Positions 18,682 to 28,758 are shown, counted from the stretch's first letter. The stretch is DNA of 64,000 bases from Streptomyces sp. MP131-18 (GCF_001984575.1 NZ_LZNS01000001.1:6421815-6485814), one strand, 5' to 3'. Made by a program: numbers and translations. Notes: generated from the letters alone by a model not told the origin.

Positions 18682-20549
18682 GCAGCCAGAAGCCCCCGAG
18701 CCCCCGGCGCCCCAAGCCCGACGGCGGCCCGCTGCGCCTGGGCAGCCCCCGGCCCCGCCTGCGTCTGGTCGGCCTCGCCCTGACTCTGGTCATGCTGGCC
18801 TTCGGTATCCGCCTGCTCCAGGTCCAGGCCGTCGGCGCCGACTCGTACACCGAGCAGGCGGCCCTCAACCGTTACGTCACCGTCGAACTGTCTGCCGAGC
18901 GCGGCGACATCACCGACCGCAACGGCCAGGCGCTCGCCACCACCGTCGACGCCTACGACATCACCGCCGACCCCCTCCTCTTCAGCGAGGCGGAGTCCGG
19001 TATCCCCGACGCCCCCGAACGGGCCGCCGCCCTTCTCGCACCCATCCTCGGCCGCGACGAGGCGGAGCTGGCCGCGCTCCTGGACGACCCCGAGTCCCGT
19101 TACGCCCTGCTCGCCCGCCAGCAGACCCCGCAGACCTGGCGGCAGATCCAGGACGTCCGCGCCAACCTGGCCGAGCAGGCCGCCAAGGGCACGGGGCAGC
19201 AGGTGCTCTCCGGTGTCTTCGCCGTGGAGAACCCCAAGCGCAGCTACCCCAACGACGAGCTGGCCGCCTCCGTCCTCGGCTTCGTCAACGCCGAGGGGCA
19301 GGGCGGCGGCGGCCTTGAGGCGCAGCTTGAGGAGCAACTGCGCGGCGAGGACGGCGAGATCAGGTACGCCCAGTCCGGCGGGCGGCGCGTGCCGACGGCG
19401 GGCGAGGAGGAGCAGCCGGCCGTCCCCGGCCTCGACATCGAGCTGACCCTGGACCGCGACGTGCAGTGGGCCGCCCAGAACGCCATCGCCGAGCAGGTCG
19501 AGGCGTCCGAGGCCGACAGCGGCTACGTCGTCGTGCAGGACACCGTCACCGGCGAGATCCTGGCCCTGGCGAGCGCCCCCGGCTACGACCCCAACGACAT
19601 CGCCTCCGCCGACGCCTCCGGCCTCGGCAACCCGGCGCTCGAAGACGCCTACGAGCTGGGCTCCACCAGCAAGGTCATCACCATGGCCGCCGTCCTGGAG
19701 GAGCAGGCCGCCACCACGGGCACCCACGTGACCGTGCCCAACCGGCTGCCGCGCGCCGACCGCAGCTTCGCCGACCACGTGAACCACGAGACGCTGTACC
19801 TGACCCTCGCGGGCGTCCTGGCCCACTCCAGCAACATCGGCACCATCCTCGCCGCCGAGGAGCTGGGCGACACCCAGGCCGAGGCCAACGAGATCCTGCA
19901 CTCCTACCTCGGTGCCTTCGGCTTCGGCCGGCCCACCGGGCTCGGCTTCCCCGGCGAGACCGCCGGTATCCTGGCCGACCCGGAGGACTGGAACTCCAGC
20001 CAGCAGTACACGATCCCCTTCGGCCAGGGCCTGTCCGTCAACGCCGTCCAGGCCGCCTCCGTCTACTCCACCATCGCGAACGGCGGGGAACGCGTCACCC
20101 CCAGCCTGGTCCGCGGCGCCACCGGGGCCGACGGCCAGTACGAGCCGGCGCCCGCGCCGGAGCGCGAACGGGTGGTGAGCGAGGAGACGGCCGAGGACGT
20201 CACCCGCATGCTGGAGACCGTCGTCGTCGACGAGGAGGGCACCGGCAGCGCCGCCCGTATCCCCGGCTACCGCGTCGCGGGCAAGACCGGGACCTCCAAC
20301 CGGGTGGACCCGGAGACCGGCGTCTACGACGGCTACACCTCGTCCTTCGCCGGCTTCGCCCCCGCCGACGAGCCCCGCCTCACCGTGTACTGCGCCGTCC
20401 AGAACCCCACCGAGGGCGCCTATACCGGCAGCGAGGTCTGCGGGCCGGTGTTCAACGAGGTCATGCGCTTCTCGCTGGCCGCCCTGGAGATCCCCCCGAC
20501 GGGCGAGGAGTTCGCCGGGCTCCCGGTCACGTTCGACCCCGACGCATGA
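18678..20549 (+). CDS. ftsI: Septal peptidoglycan transpeptidase (penicillin-binding protein, FtsI/PBP3 type)
   Basis: 623 residues. One N-terminal membrane helix (about 31-50) is followed by a pedestal domain with RGDITDRNGQALATTV. The transpeptidase domain carries the active-site Ser at S329 (STSK, K332), the SxN motif S384-S-N386 and the KTG motif K536-T-G. It cross-links septal peptidoglycan and partners FtsW. No PASTA domains are present. ATG 18678 overlaps ftsL in ATGA. A 115-base gap precedes the preferred murE start and holds a second possible promoter. Confidence 0.96.
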   Translation: MSSQKPPSPRRPKPDGGPLRLGSPRPRLRLVGLALTLVMLAFGIRLLQVQAVGADSYTEQAALNRYVTVELSAERGDITDRNGQALATTVDAYDITADPLLFSEAESGIPDAPERAAALLAPILGRDEAELAALLDDPESRYALLARQQTPQTWRQIQDVRANLAEQAAKGTGQQVLSGVFAVENPKRSYPNDELAASVLGFVNAEGQGGGGLEAQLEEQLRGEDGEIRYAQSGGRRVPTAGEEEQPAVPGLDIELTLDRDVQWAAQNAIAEQVEASEADSGYVVVQDTVTGEILALASAPGYDPNDIASADASGLGNPALEDAYELGSTSKVITMAAVLEEQAATTGTHVTVPNRLPRADRSFADHVNHETLYLTLAGVLAHSSNIGTILAAEELGDTQAEANEILHSYLGAFGFGRPTGLGFPGETAGILADPEDWNSSQQYTIPFGQGLSVNAVQAASVYSTIANGGERVTPSLVRGATGADGQYEPAPAPERERVVSEETAEDVTRMLETVVVDEEGTGSAARIPGYRVAGKTGTSNRVDPETGVYDGYTSSFAGFAPADEPRLTVYCAVQNPTEGAYTGSEVCGPVFNEVMRFSLAALEIPPTGEEFAGLPVTFDPDA

Positions 20550-20651
20550 CGGTCCCGACGCACCCCGACGCACGAGGAAAGCGGAGCATCAGCACGTGAG
20601 AACCATCACCGACGGGTCGGCCTCGTTTCGCTCCACCCCCGCCGCGCCCGG

Positions 20652-20657
20652 TACGCT
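20652..20657 (+). promoter_or_regulatory. Possible leaderless -10 box for murE
   Basis: TACGCT lies 7 nt before GTG 20665. The pattern matches other leaderless genes in the window and favours 20665 over 20596 as the murE start. Confidence 0.4.
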
Positions 20658-20664
20658 CACCGCC

Positions 20665-22305
20665 GTGCCACACGCTGATCACTCCCGCCCGGCGCCCCGC
20701 CCGCGGCACGTGAGCCCCGTGCCCCTGGCGACGCTGGCCGAGCTGCTCGGCACCGCGGTCCCCGAGGGCGAACACCCGGTCACCGGCATCACCCACGACT
20801 CGCGCGCCGTCCAGCCGGGCGACATCTACGCGGCCCTGCCGGGAGCCAGGTTCCACGGCGCCGACTTCGCCGTCCAGGCGGCCGGTCTCGGCGCCGTCGC
20901 CGTCCTCACCGACCCCTCGGGCACCGAACGCGCCGCCGCCACGGGGCTGCCCGTGCTGACGGTGCCAGACGTCCGCGCCCGCATGGGCGCGGCGGCCGTC
21001 GCGATCTACGGCGACCCCGGCCGCGACCTGCTCCAGATCGGCGTCACCGGCACCTCGGGCAAGACGACCACCGCCTACCTCATCGAGGGCGGCCTGCGCC
21101 ACGCCGCCAAGGACGGCGAGGAGACCGGGCTGATCGGCACGGTCGAGACCCGCATCGCCGGGGAGCGCATCAAGTCCGAACGCACCACCCCGGAGGCCAC
21201 CGAGCTCCAGGCCCTCTTCGCGGTCATGCGCGAACGCGGGGTGCGGTCCGTCGCCATGGAGGTCTCCAGCCACGCCCTGGCCCTCGGCCGGGTCGACGGC
21301 TGCGTGTTCGACGTGGCGGTCTTCACCAACCTGAGCCCGGAACACCTCGACTTCCACCCGGACATGGAGGACTACTTCCGGACGAAGGCGCAGCTGTTCA
21401 CGCCGGCGCGGGCCGGGGCGGGCGTGGTCAACATCGACGACGAGTACGGCAGGCGGCTGGCCGCCGAGGCCGGCGTCCCCGTCACCACCTTCTCCGCGGA
21501 GGGCCATCCGGACGCCGACTGGCGCGCCGCGGACGTCGAGATCGGGCCGCTCGGCTCCACCTTCACCGCACTCGGCCCCGGCGGCACCCGCTTCCGCGCC
21601 GCGGCCCCCCTGCCGGGGCCGTTCAACGTGTCCAACGCGCTGGCCGCGATCACCGCCCTGGCCGTGGCGGGCCTCGACCCGCGGACCGCCGCGGAGGGCA
21701 TCGCCGCCGTGCCCGGCGTCCCCGGCCGCCTGGAGCGCGTCGACGCGGGCCAGCCCTACCTCGCCGTCGTCGACTACGCACACAAGCCCGACGCCGTCGA
21801 ATCCGTGCTGTACGCCCTGCGCAAGGTCACCAGGGGCCGCGTGCACGCCGTGCTCGGCTGCGGCGGCGACCGGGACCCGCACAAGCGGCCGCGCATGGGC
21901 GCCGCCCTGGCCCGGCTCGCGGACACCGCGGTGCTCACCTCCGACAACCCGCGTTCGGAGGACCCCCTGGCCATCCTGGCCGCCATGCTCGCCGGCGCGG
22001 CCGAGGTGCCCGCGCACGAACGCGGCACCGTGCTCGTCGAGGAGGACAGGGCCGCCGCCATCGCCGCCGCGGTGGCCCGCGCCGAGGCGGGCGACACCGT
22101 CCTCGTGGCCGGCAAGGGCCACGAGCTGGGTCAGGACATCGCCGGAGTCATCCGGCCCTTCGACGACAGGGACGAGCTGCGCGCGGCCATCGGGCGCTGC
22201 CCGTTCTCCCCGACGGCAGCGCATGCCCCCACCGCTAACTGCGCTGTGTCCCCCACTGCCCCACCCGATCAAGACCCCGACGCCAGGCGAGGCCCGTTGC
22301 AGTGA
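20665..22305 (+). CDS. murE: UDP-N-acetylmuramoyl-L-alanyl-D-glutamate--diaminopimelate ligase
   Basis: About 546 residues. It adds the diaminopimelate residue (the LL form in Streptomyces) to the UDP-MurNAc dipeptide in the cytoplasm. Motifs are ITHDSRAVQPGD in the N-terminal uridine domain, the ATP loop VTGTSGKTTTA, the conserved LIGTVETRI and TTPEATELQ, and the amino-acid specificity motif DNPRSEDP near the C-terminus. Two starts are possible: GTG 20596 and GTG 20665. The stretch between them uses rare codons (AGA, TTT) and a -10-like TACGCT lies 7 nt before 20665, so I prefer 20665. The end overlaps murF in GTGA. Confidence 0.93.
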   Translation: MPHADHSRPAPRPRHVSPVPLATLAELLGTAVPEGEHPVTGITHDSRAVQPGDIYAALPGARFHGADFAVQAAGLGAVAVLTDPSGTERAAATGLPVLTVPDVRARMGAAAVAIYGDPGRDLLQIGVTGTSGKTTTAYLIEGGLRHAAKDGEETGLIGTVETRIAGERIKSERTTPEATELQALFAVMRERGVRSVAMEVSSHALALGRVDGCVFDVAVFTNLSPEHLDFHPDMEDYFRTKAQLFTPARAGAGVVNIDDEYGRRLAAEAGVPVTTFSAEGHPDADWRAADVEIGPLGSTFTALGPGGTRFRAAAPLPGPFNVSNALAAITALAVAGLDPRTAAEGIAAVPGVPGRLERVDAGQPYLAVVDYAHKPDAVESVLYALRKVTRGRVHAVLGCGGDRDPHKRPRMGAALARLADTAVLTSDNPRSEDPLAILAAMLAGAAEVPAHERGTVLVEEDRAAAIAAAVARAEAGDTVLVAGKGHELGQDIAGVIRPFDDRDELRAAIGRCPFSPTAAHAPTANCAVSPTAPPDQDPDARRGPLQ

Positions 22306-23738
22306 TCCCCCTTTCCGTTGCTGAGCTCATCACGGTCGTGCGGGGAGAGCCGCACGACATACCGGAGTCGCCACCCCGCATCACCGGGCCCGTGGTCATC
22401 GACTCCAGGCTGGCAGAGCCCGGCTCCCTCTTCGCCGCACTGCCCGGTGCACGCGTCGACGGACACGACTACGCCGCCACGGCCGTCGCCGCGGGCGCCG
22501 CCGTCGTGCTGGCGACGCGCCCGGTGGGCGCCCCCGCGGTCGTCGTCGACGACGTGACCGCCGCCCTCGGCGCGCTCGCGCGGCACACCGTGCGCAGTCT
22601 CGGCGCCACGGTCGTGGCGCTCACCGGCTCGGCCGGCAAGACGAGCACCAAGGACCTCATCGCCCAGCTGCTCCAGCGGGCCGGACCCACCGTCTGGCCC
22701 GCTGGCTCGTTCAACAACGAGATCGGCCTGCCGCTGACGGCGCTGCGCGCCGCGGAGGACACCCGCTACCTGGTCCTCGAAATGGGCGCGCGGGGCATCG
22801 GCCACATCCGCTACCTGACCTCGCTGACGCCGCCGCGCATCGGCGCCGTGCTGAACGTCGGCACCGCGCACATCGGCGAGTTCGGCGACAGGGAGACCAT
22901 CGCGGAGGCCAAGGGCGAGCTGGTCGAGGCCCTGCCGCCGGCCGACGAGGGCGGCGTGGCGGTGCTGAACGCCGACGACCCGCTGGTGCGCGCCATGGCG
23001 GCCCGCACCCGCGCCCGCGTCGTCCTCTTCGGCGAGTCCGAGGAGGCCGCGGTCCGCGCGGAGCGGATTCGGCTGACGCCCGAAGGACGGCCCGCGTTCA
23101 GTCTGAGCACCCCCACCGGGTGCGCCGACGTGACCATGCGGCTGTACGGTGAGCACCACGTGTCGAACGCGCTTGCCGCTGCGGCTGTTGCGCATGAGGT
23201 AGGCATGTCCGCGGAGGCGATCGCCGAAACACTGACCGCCGCGGACCCGCTCTCGAAGTGGCGGATGGAGGTCACCGAGCGAGCGGACGGCGTGACCATC
23301 GTCAACGACGCCTACAACGCCAACCCGGATTCCATGAGGGCCGCCCTGCGGGCACTCGCCGCCATGGGCGAGTCCACCAGGGCGAAGGGGGGGCGCACGT
23401 GGGCGGTGCTCGGTCAGATGGCGGAGCTGGGTGACGATGCGTTCGCCGAACACGACGCGGTCGGGCGGCTCGCCGTCCGGCTCAACGTCAGCAGGCTCGT
23501 GTCCGTGGGCGGCCAGGAGGCCGCCTGGCTGGACATGGGCGCCAAGAACGAGGGTTCGTGGGGTGAGGAGTCGGTGCACGTGTCCGACGCTGGGGCAGCG
23601 GTACGGCTGCTGCGCGATGAGCTGCGGCCGGGAGACGTCGTGCTGGTCAAGGCGTCCAGGTCGGTCGGCCTGGAGGACGTGGCCCTCCGATTGACGGGCG
23701 ACGCCGACGGCGCCGATGGCGAGGTCGCCGCCCGATGA
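22302..23738 (+). CDS. murF: UDP-N-acetylmuramoyl-tripeptide--D-alanyl-D-alanine ligase
   Basis: 478 residues. It attaches D-Ala-D-Ala to complete the UDP-MurNAc pentapeptide. DSRLAEPGSLFAALPG in the N-terminal domain, the ATP loop LTGSAGKTSTKD (about residue 108), SFNNEIGLPLTAL and VNDAYNANPDSM are diagnostic for MurF. GTG 22302 overlaps the murE stop and the gene's own end overlaps mraY in ATGA, so this part of the cluster is translationally coupled. Confidence 0.96.
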   Translation: MIPLSVAELITVVRGEPHDIPESPPRITGPVVIDSRLAEPGSLFAALPGARVDGHDYAATAVAAGAAVVLATRPVGAPAVVVDDVTAALGALARHTVRSLGATVVALTGSAGKTSTKDLIAQLLQRAGPTVWPAGSFNNEIGLPLTALRAAEDTRYLVLEMGARGIGHIRYLTSLTPPRIGAVLNVGTAHIGEFGDRETIAEAKGELVEALPPADEGGVAVLNADDPLVRAMAARTRARVVLFGESEEAAVRAERIRLTPEGRPAFSLSTPTGCADVTMRLYGEHHVSNALAAAAVAHEVGMSAEAIAETLTAADPLSKWRMEVTERADGVTIVNDAYNANPDSMRAALRALAAMGESTRAKGGRTWAVLGQMAELGDDAFAEHDAVGRLAVRLNVSRLVSVGGQEAAWLDMGAKNEGSWGEESVHVSDAGAAVRLLRDELRPGDVVLVKASRSVGLEDVALRLTGDADGADGEVAAR

Positions 23739-24799
23739 GGCAGATCCTCTTCTCCGGTGCGATCGGACTCTTCCTGACCCTGGTCGGCACCCCCCTCCTG
23801 ATCAAGTTGCTGGCCCGCAAGGGATACGGCCAGTACATCCGCGACGACGGTCCCCGCGACCATGCCAGCAAGCGGGGCACGCCCACGATGGGCGGCATCG
23901 CGTTCATCCTGGCGACGCTCATCGCCTATGCGGTCACCAAGATCGTGACCAGCGAACAGCCCAGCATTTCGGGCCTGCTGGTGCTTTTCCTGATGGCCGG
24001 CATGGGCCTGGTCGGCTTCCTGGACGACTACATCAAGATCGTGCGGCGCCGCAGCCTCGGTCTGCGCGCCGGCGCCAAGATGCTCGGCCAGTTCATCGTC
24101 GGCGTCACGTTCGCGATCCTCTCGCTCAACTTCGCGGACGCCCGCGAACTGACGCCCGCCTCGACGCACCTGTCGTTCACCCAGGACTTCAGCTGGTCCA
24201 TCGGGCCCGTGCTGTTCGTACTGTGGGCGCTGTTCATGATCCTGGCGATGTCCAACGGCGTGAACCTGACTGACGGTCTGGACGGCCTGGCCACCGGCGC
24301 CTCCGTCATGGTCTTCGGCGCCTACGTCTTCATCGGCGTGTGGCAGTACGGCCAGACCTGCGCCGACGAACTCACCGCGGGCGCGTCCTGCTACGAGGTG
24401 CGCGATCCGCTCGACGGGGCGGTGGTGGCCGCCGCGCTGATGGGCGCCCTCTTCGGCTTCCTGTGGTGGAACACCTCGCCGGCCAAGATCTTCATGGGCG
24501 ACACCGGCTCGCTCGCCCTCGGCGGCGCGCTGGCCGGCCTGGCCATCGTCTCGCGCACCGAACTGCTCATGGCGGTCCTCGGCGGCCTGTTCGTCCTGAT
24601 CACCATGTCCGTGGTCATCCAGGTCGGCTCGTTCCGCCTCACCGGACGGCGCGTGTTCAAAATGGCGCCGCTCCAGCACCACTTCGAGCTGAAGGGGTGG
24701 AGCGAAGTCCTGGTCGTGGTCAGATTCTGGATCATCCAGGGCATGTGCGTGATCGTCGGTATCGGCATCTTCTACGGCACCTGGGTGGCGGACTGGTGA
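23735..24799 (+). CDS. mraY: Phospho-N-acetylmuramoyl-pentapeptide-transferase
   Basis: 354-residue integral membrane enzyme with about ten helices. It moves phospho-MurNAc-pentapeptide from UDP to undecaprenyl phosphate, making lipid I. Signatures are GTPTMGGIAFI, FLDDYIKI (the Asp-Asp pair that binds magnesium), NLTDGLDGLATG and WWNTSPAKIFMGDTGSLALGG. The late HHFELKGWSE motif is present. Overlaps murF in ATGA and murD in GTGA. Confidence 0.97.
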   Translation: MRQILFSGAIGLFLTLVGTPLLIKLLARKGYGQYIRDDGPRDHASKRGTPTMGGIAFILATLIAYAVTKIVTSEQPSISGLLVLFLMAGMGLVGFLDDYIKIVRRRSLGLRAGAKMLGQFIVGVTFAILSLNFADARELTPASTHLSFTQDFSWSIGPVLFVLWALFMILAMSNGVNLTDGLDGLATGASVMVFGAYVFIGVWQYGQTCADELTAGASCYEVRDPLDGAVVAAALMGALFGFLWWNTSPAKIFMGDTGSLALGGALAGLAIVSRTELLMAVLGGLFVLITMSVVIQVGSFRLTGRRVFKMAPLQHHFELKGWSEVLVVVRFWIIQGMCVIVGIGIFYGTWVADW

Positions 24800-26220
24800 G
24801 CACCTTCGCGGGGCAGCACGTGACCGTGGCGGGCCTGGGCGTGAGCGGCATCAGCACCGCGCGCGCCCTGGCCCGGCTCGGCGCCCACGTCACCGTCGTC
24901 GACGGCGGCTCGGGGGAGCGGCAGCAGGCGCACGCCGCCGAGCTGGCCGGGGACGGCGTCGACGTCAGACTCGGCGACGGAACGATCCTCCCTGCCCGCA
25001 CCGAACTCGTCGTCACCTCGCCCGGCTGGCGGCCGGACCACCCGCTGTTCGCCGCCGCCGACGCGGCGGGCGTCGAGGTCGTGGGCGACGTCGAGGTCGC
25101 GTGGCGGCTGCGCGGTGCCGCCGGGCCGCCCTGGCTGGCCGTCACCGGCACCAACGGGAAGACCACCACCGTGCGCATGCTCGCCGCCATCCTCTCGGCG
25201 GCGGGCCTGCGCACCGCGGCGGTCGGCAATATCGGCACCCCGCTGATCGACGAGGTTTCGGCCGAGCCGCCCCACGACGTGCTCGCCGTCGAGCTGTCCA
25301 GCTACCAGCTGCACTGGGCGCCCTCGCTGCGCCCGCATTCGGCGGCGGTGCTGAACCTGGCGCCCGACCACCTGGACTGGCACGGGTCGATGGAGTCCTA
25401 CGCCGCCGACAAGGGCCGGATCTACCAGGGCAACGAGGTCGCCTGCGTCTACAACGTGGCCGATCCCGCGACCGAGACGCTGGTCCGCAAGGCCGACGTG
25501 ACGGAGGGCTGCCGGGCGGTCGGCTTCACGCTCGGCCCGCCCGCGGTCTCCCAACTCGGCGTCGTGGACGGCATCCTGGTCGACCGGGCCTTCGTGGAGA
25601 ACCGGCAGACCCAGGCGCAGGAGCTGGCCGGGGTCGCGGACGTCGACCCGCCCGCCCCGCACAACATCGCCAACGCGCTGGCCGCCGCCGCCCTGGCCCG
25701 CGCCTACGGCGTCGCTGCGCACGCGGTGCGCGACGGGCTGCGGAACTTCCGTCCCGATGCGCACCGCATCCAGCACGCGGGCGACGTGGCGGGCGTGCGG
25801 TACGTGGACGACTCCAAGGCGACGAACACCCACGCCGCCGAGGCGTCCCTCGCCGCTTACCCGTCCGTGGTGTGGATCGCGGGCGGCCTCGCGAAGGGCG
25901 CCACGTTCGACGACCTGGTGCGCGGCGCCGCGCCGCGGCTGCGCGGGGCCGTTCTCATCGGCGCCGACCGGCAGCTCATCGCCGAGGCACTGGCGCGACA
26001 CGCCCCGGATGTGCCGGTGGTCGACCTCGCCCGGACGGACACTGGGGCGATGGCGGAGGCCGTCCGCGAGGCGGCCCGGCTGGCCCGGGCGGGGGACACC
26101 GTCCTGATGGCGCCGGCGTGCGCCTCGATGGATATGTTCACCAACTACAACGAGCGCGGTGACGCGTTCGCCGCCGCCGTTCGCGACCTGGCCGACGGCC
26201 GGGCAGGAAACGAGCAGTAG
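24796..26220 (+). CDS. murD: UDP-N-acetylmuramoyl-L-alanine--D-glutamate ligase
   Basis: 474 residues. It adds D-glutamate to UDP-MurNAc-L-Ala. The N-terminal Rossmann-like domain opens VTVAGLGVSGISTARAL, the ATP loop is VTGTNGKTTTVRML (about residue 117), AVELSSYQLHW and LNLAPDHLDWHGSMESY follow, and the C-terminal domain holds YVDDSKATNTHAA. GTG 24796 overlaps the mraY stop. It ends the coupled run of genes; ftsW begins 38 bases later with its own strong ribosome site. Confidence 0.96.
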   Translation: MSTFAGQHVTVAGLGVSGISTARALARLGAHVTVVDGGSGERQQAHAAELAGDGVDVRLGDGTILPARTELVVTSPGWRPDHPLFAAADAAGVEVVGDVEVAWRLRGAAGPPWLAVTGTNGKTTTVRMLAAILSAAGLRTAAVGNIGTPLIDEVSAEPPHDVLAVELSSYQLHWAPSLRPHSAAVLNLAPDHLDWHGSMESYAADKGRIYQGNEVACVYNVADPATETLVRKADVTEGCRAVGFTLGPPAVSQLGVVDGILVDRAFVENRQTQAQELAGVADVDPPAPHNIANALAAAALARAYGVAAHAVRDGLRNFRPDAHRIQHAGDVAGVRYVDDSKATNTHAAEASLAAYPSVVWIAGGLAKGATFDDLVRGAAPRLRGAVLIGADRQLIAEALARHAPDVPVVDLARTDTGAMAEAVREAARLARAGDTVLMAPACASMDMFTNYNERGDAFAAAVRDLADGRAGNEQ

Positions 26221-26258
26221 CCCGCGGACCGCAGGCGCGGGACGAAGGAGGGGCCAGG

Positions 26259-27635
26259 ATGAGGGCTGACCACCGCGCGCCGCGACAGCCTTCGCCCGCG
26301 GGCCGGGCGCGCGAAACCCCGCGTGCCCGGCCCGCGCGCCCGCGCGTACCCCGCGGGCGCCCGGCGCCGCGCGCCACGGCTCCGCGCCCGCGCACGCGCA
26401 GGCCCCGCGCGCCGCGGTTCGTCGTCCGTCTGCGCCGTGCGTGGGACCGGCCGCTGACGGCCTACTACATCGTCATGGGCACCGGCCTGCTGATCACGCT
26501 CCTCGGGCTCGTGATGGTCTTCTCCGCCTCCCAGATCCAGGCGCTGCGCTACGACCTGCCCGCCACGTTCTACTTCAGGAAGCAGCTGCTCGCGGCGGTG
26601 CTCGGCACCGTGCTGCTGTTCCTCGCCTCCCGGGTCTCCGTCCGCTTCCTGCGCGCGCTCACGTACCCGTTCCTCGTCTGCTCCGCGGTCCTGCTCGTCG
26701 CCGTCCAGGTGCCGGGCATCGGCGTCGAGGTCAACGGCAGCACCAACTGGATCGCGGTCGGGGGATCGTTCCAGCTCCAGCCGAGCGAGTTCGCGAAGCT
26801 GGCGCTGGTGCTGTGGGGCGCCGACCTGCTCGCGCGCAAGGGCGACAAGCGGCTGCTGACGCAGTGGCGGCACCTCCTGGTCCCGCTGGTCCCCGGGGCG
26901 CTCCTGGTGTGCGGCCTGGTGATGGTCGGCGGTGACATGGGCACCGTGATGATCCTGGCGGCCATCCTCTTCGCGCTGCTGTGGCTGGCCGGGGCGCCCA
27001 CCCGGCTCTTCGCCGGGGTGCTGGTCACCTCGGCGGCGCTCGGCGCGCTGTTCATCGCGACCGCCCCGCACCGCATGGACCGGCTGGCCTGCATGGGCGC
27101 CACCGATCCGGGCGAGGGCGACCGCTGCTGGCAGGCGGTGCACGGGATTTACGCCCTTGCCTCGGGCGGGTGGTTCGGCTCGGGACTGGGGGCAAGCGTC
27201 GAAAAATGGGGTGAACTCCCGGAGCCCCACACGGACTTCATCTTCGCCATCACGGGCGAGGAGCTTGGTCTTGCGGGGACGCTGTCGGTCCTCGCCCTCT
27301 TCGCGGCTCTAGGCTATGCGGGTATCCGCGTGGCCGGACGCACGGAGGACCCCTTCGTGAGGTATGCCGCGGGAGGGGTAACGGCCTGGCTCATGGTCCA
27401 GACCGTCATCAACATCGGTGCGGTGCTGGGCCTGCTGCCCATCGCCGGGGTGCCCCTGCCGCTGTTCTCCTACGGAGGCTCCGCCCTGCTGCCCACCATG
27501 TTTGCCATCGGGCTGCTGATCGCCTTCGCGCGCAGCGATCCGGCGGCCAGGGCCGCCCTGGCCATGCGGGGACCTGGGCTCAAGTGGAAGACGATGAGAC
27601 GGCGCGGCAAGTCGGCGCCGTCCGGAGAGCGGTGA
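26259..27635 (+). CDS. ftsW: Lipid II polymerase / cell division protein FtsW (SEDS family)
   Basis: 458 residues. A long, very Arg/Pro-rich cytoplasmic N-terminus (about 50 residues) precedes ten membrane helices. SEDS family marks are VMVFSASQIQAL, GGSFQLQPSEFAKLALVLW, GGDMGTVMIL, HTDFIFAITGEELG and PLPLFSYGGSALLP. FtsW polymerises septal glycan with FtsI. ATG 26259 follows a perfect AAGGAGG at 26245-26251, unusually strong for this cluster. murG follows after 6 bases. Confidence 0.95.
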   Translation: MRADHRAPRQPSPAGRARETPRARPARPRVPRGRPAPRATAPRPRTRRPRAPRFVVRLRRAWDRPLTAYYIVMGTGLLITLLGLVMVFSASQIQALRYDLPATFYFRKQLLAAVLGTVLLFLASRVSVRFLRALTYPFLVCSAVLLVAVQVPGIGVEVNGSTNWIAVGGSFQLQPSEFAKLALVLWGADLLARKGDKRLLTQWRHLLVPLVPGALLVCGLVMVGGDMGTVMILAAILFALLWLAGAPTRLFAGVLVTSAALGALFIATAPHRMDRLACMGATDPGEGDRCWQAVHGIYALASGGWFGSGLGASVEKWGELPEPHTDFIFAITGEELGLAGTLSVLALFAALGYAGIRVAGRTEDPFVRYAAGGVTAWLMVQTVINIGAVLGLLPIAGVPLPLFSYGGSALLPTMFAIGLLIAFARSDPAARAALAMRGPGLKWKTMRRRGKSAPSGER

Positions 27636-27641
27636 AATTCG

Positions 27642-28733
27642 GTGCATGTTGTCCTCGCCGGCGGGGGGACCGCCGGCCACATCGAGCCCGCGCTCGCCCT
27701 CGCGGACGCGCTGCGCAGGCAGGACCCGACCGTGGGCATCACGGCCCTCGGCACGGAACGTGGCCTGGAAACCCGACTGGTGCCCGAGCGCGGTTACGAC
27801 CTCGGGCTGATTCCGGCGGTGCCGCTGCCGCGCAAGCCGACGCCGGAGCTGATCACGGTGCCGGGCCGGCTGCGCGGCACCATCAAGGCCACCGAGGAGA
27901 TCATCGAGCGCACCAAGGCGGACTGCGTGATCGGCTTCGGCGGCTACGTCGCGCTCCCCGGCTACCTCGCCGCGAAGCGCCAGCGGGTGCCGATCGTGGT
28001 GCACGAGGCCAACGCCCGCCCGGGGCTCGCCAATCGGATCGGCGCCCGTTACACACGCTTCGTCGCCGTCTCCACGCCGGACAGCAAACTGCGCCACGCC
28101 AGGTACCTGGGTATCCCGCTGCGCCGGGCCATCGCGACCCTGGACCGGGCCGCGCGGCGCCAGGAGGCCCGCGCGTTCTTCGGGCTCGACGCCAATCTGC
28201 CGACCCTGCTGGTCTCCGGCGGCTCGCAGGGCGCGCGGCGGCTGAACGAGGTCATCGCCGCCGTCGTCCCGCAGCTCCAGCGCTCCGGGGTCCAGGTGCT
28301 GCACGCGGTCGGCCCCAAGAACGAACTGCCGCAGGTCGACACGATGCCCGGTATGCCGCCTTACATCCCGCTATCGTATGTGGATCGAATGGACCTCGCG
28401 TACGCGGCCGCGGACATGATGCTCTGCCGCGCGGGCGCGATGACCGTCGCCGAACTGTCCGCCGTCGGGCTGCCCGCCGCCTACGTTCCGCTGCCGATCG
28501 GCAACGGCGAACAGCGGCTGAACGCCCAGCCGCTGGTCAAGGCCGGCGGCGGACTGCTGATCGACGACGCCGAGCTGACGCCGGAGTGGGTCAGGAGCGC
28601 CGTGCTGCCGGTGCTGACCGACCCCGGCCGGCTGCTGGCGATGTCCCGCGCCGCCGCCGAGTTCGGCCGCAGGGACGCCGACGAGCTGCTGGTCGGCATG
28701 GTGCACGAGGCGATCGCTGCGCGCAGGGCGTAG
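27642..28733 (+). CDS. murG: UDP-N-acetylglucosamine--N-acetylmuramyl-pentapeptide transferase
   Basis: 363-residue GT28 glycosyltransferase at the inner membrane face. It adds GlcNAc to lipid I to give lipid II. The G-loop signature LAGGGTAGHIEPALALADAL opens the protein (about residues 4-23), the second G-loop is VSGGSQGARRLNE, and the sugar-nucleotide site includes MLCRAGAMTVAELSA and PLPIGNGEQRLNA. GTG 27642 has GGAGAG upstream. murC, which often follows murG elsewhere, is missing; ftsQ begins 25 bases later. Confidence 0.96.
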   Translation: MHVVLAGGGTAGHIEPALALADALRRQDPTVGITALGTERGLETRLVPERGYDLGLIPAVPLPRKPTPELITVPGRLRGTIKATEEIIERTKADCVIGFGGYVALPGYLAAKRQRVPIVVHEANARPGLANRIGARYTRFVAVSTPDSKLRHARYLGIPLRRAIATLDRAARRQEARAFFGLDANLPTLLVSGGSQGARRLNEVIAAVVPQLQRSGVQVLHAVGPKNELPQVDTMPGMPPYIPLSYVDRMDLAYAAADMMLCRAGAMTVAELSAVGLPAAYVPLPIGNGEQRLNAQPLVKAGGGLLIDDAELTPEWVRSAVLPVLTDPGRLLAMSRAAAEFGRRDADELLVGMVHEAIAARRA

Positions 28734-28758
28734 CGCGACCTGGGGAGTTGACACGAGC

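Noticed and set aside
20596..20664. N-terminal 23 residues of murE from GTG 20596
   Set aside because: Codons AGA and TTT are rare here and a -10-like box lies inside the stretch. I treat it as probably untranslated but cannot exclude it.
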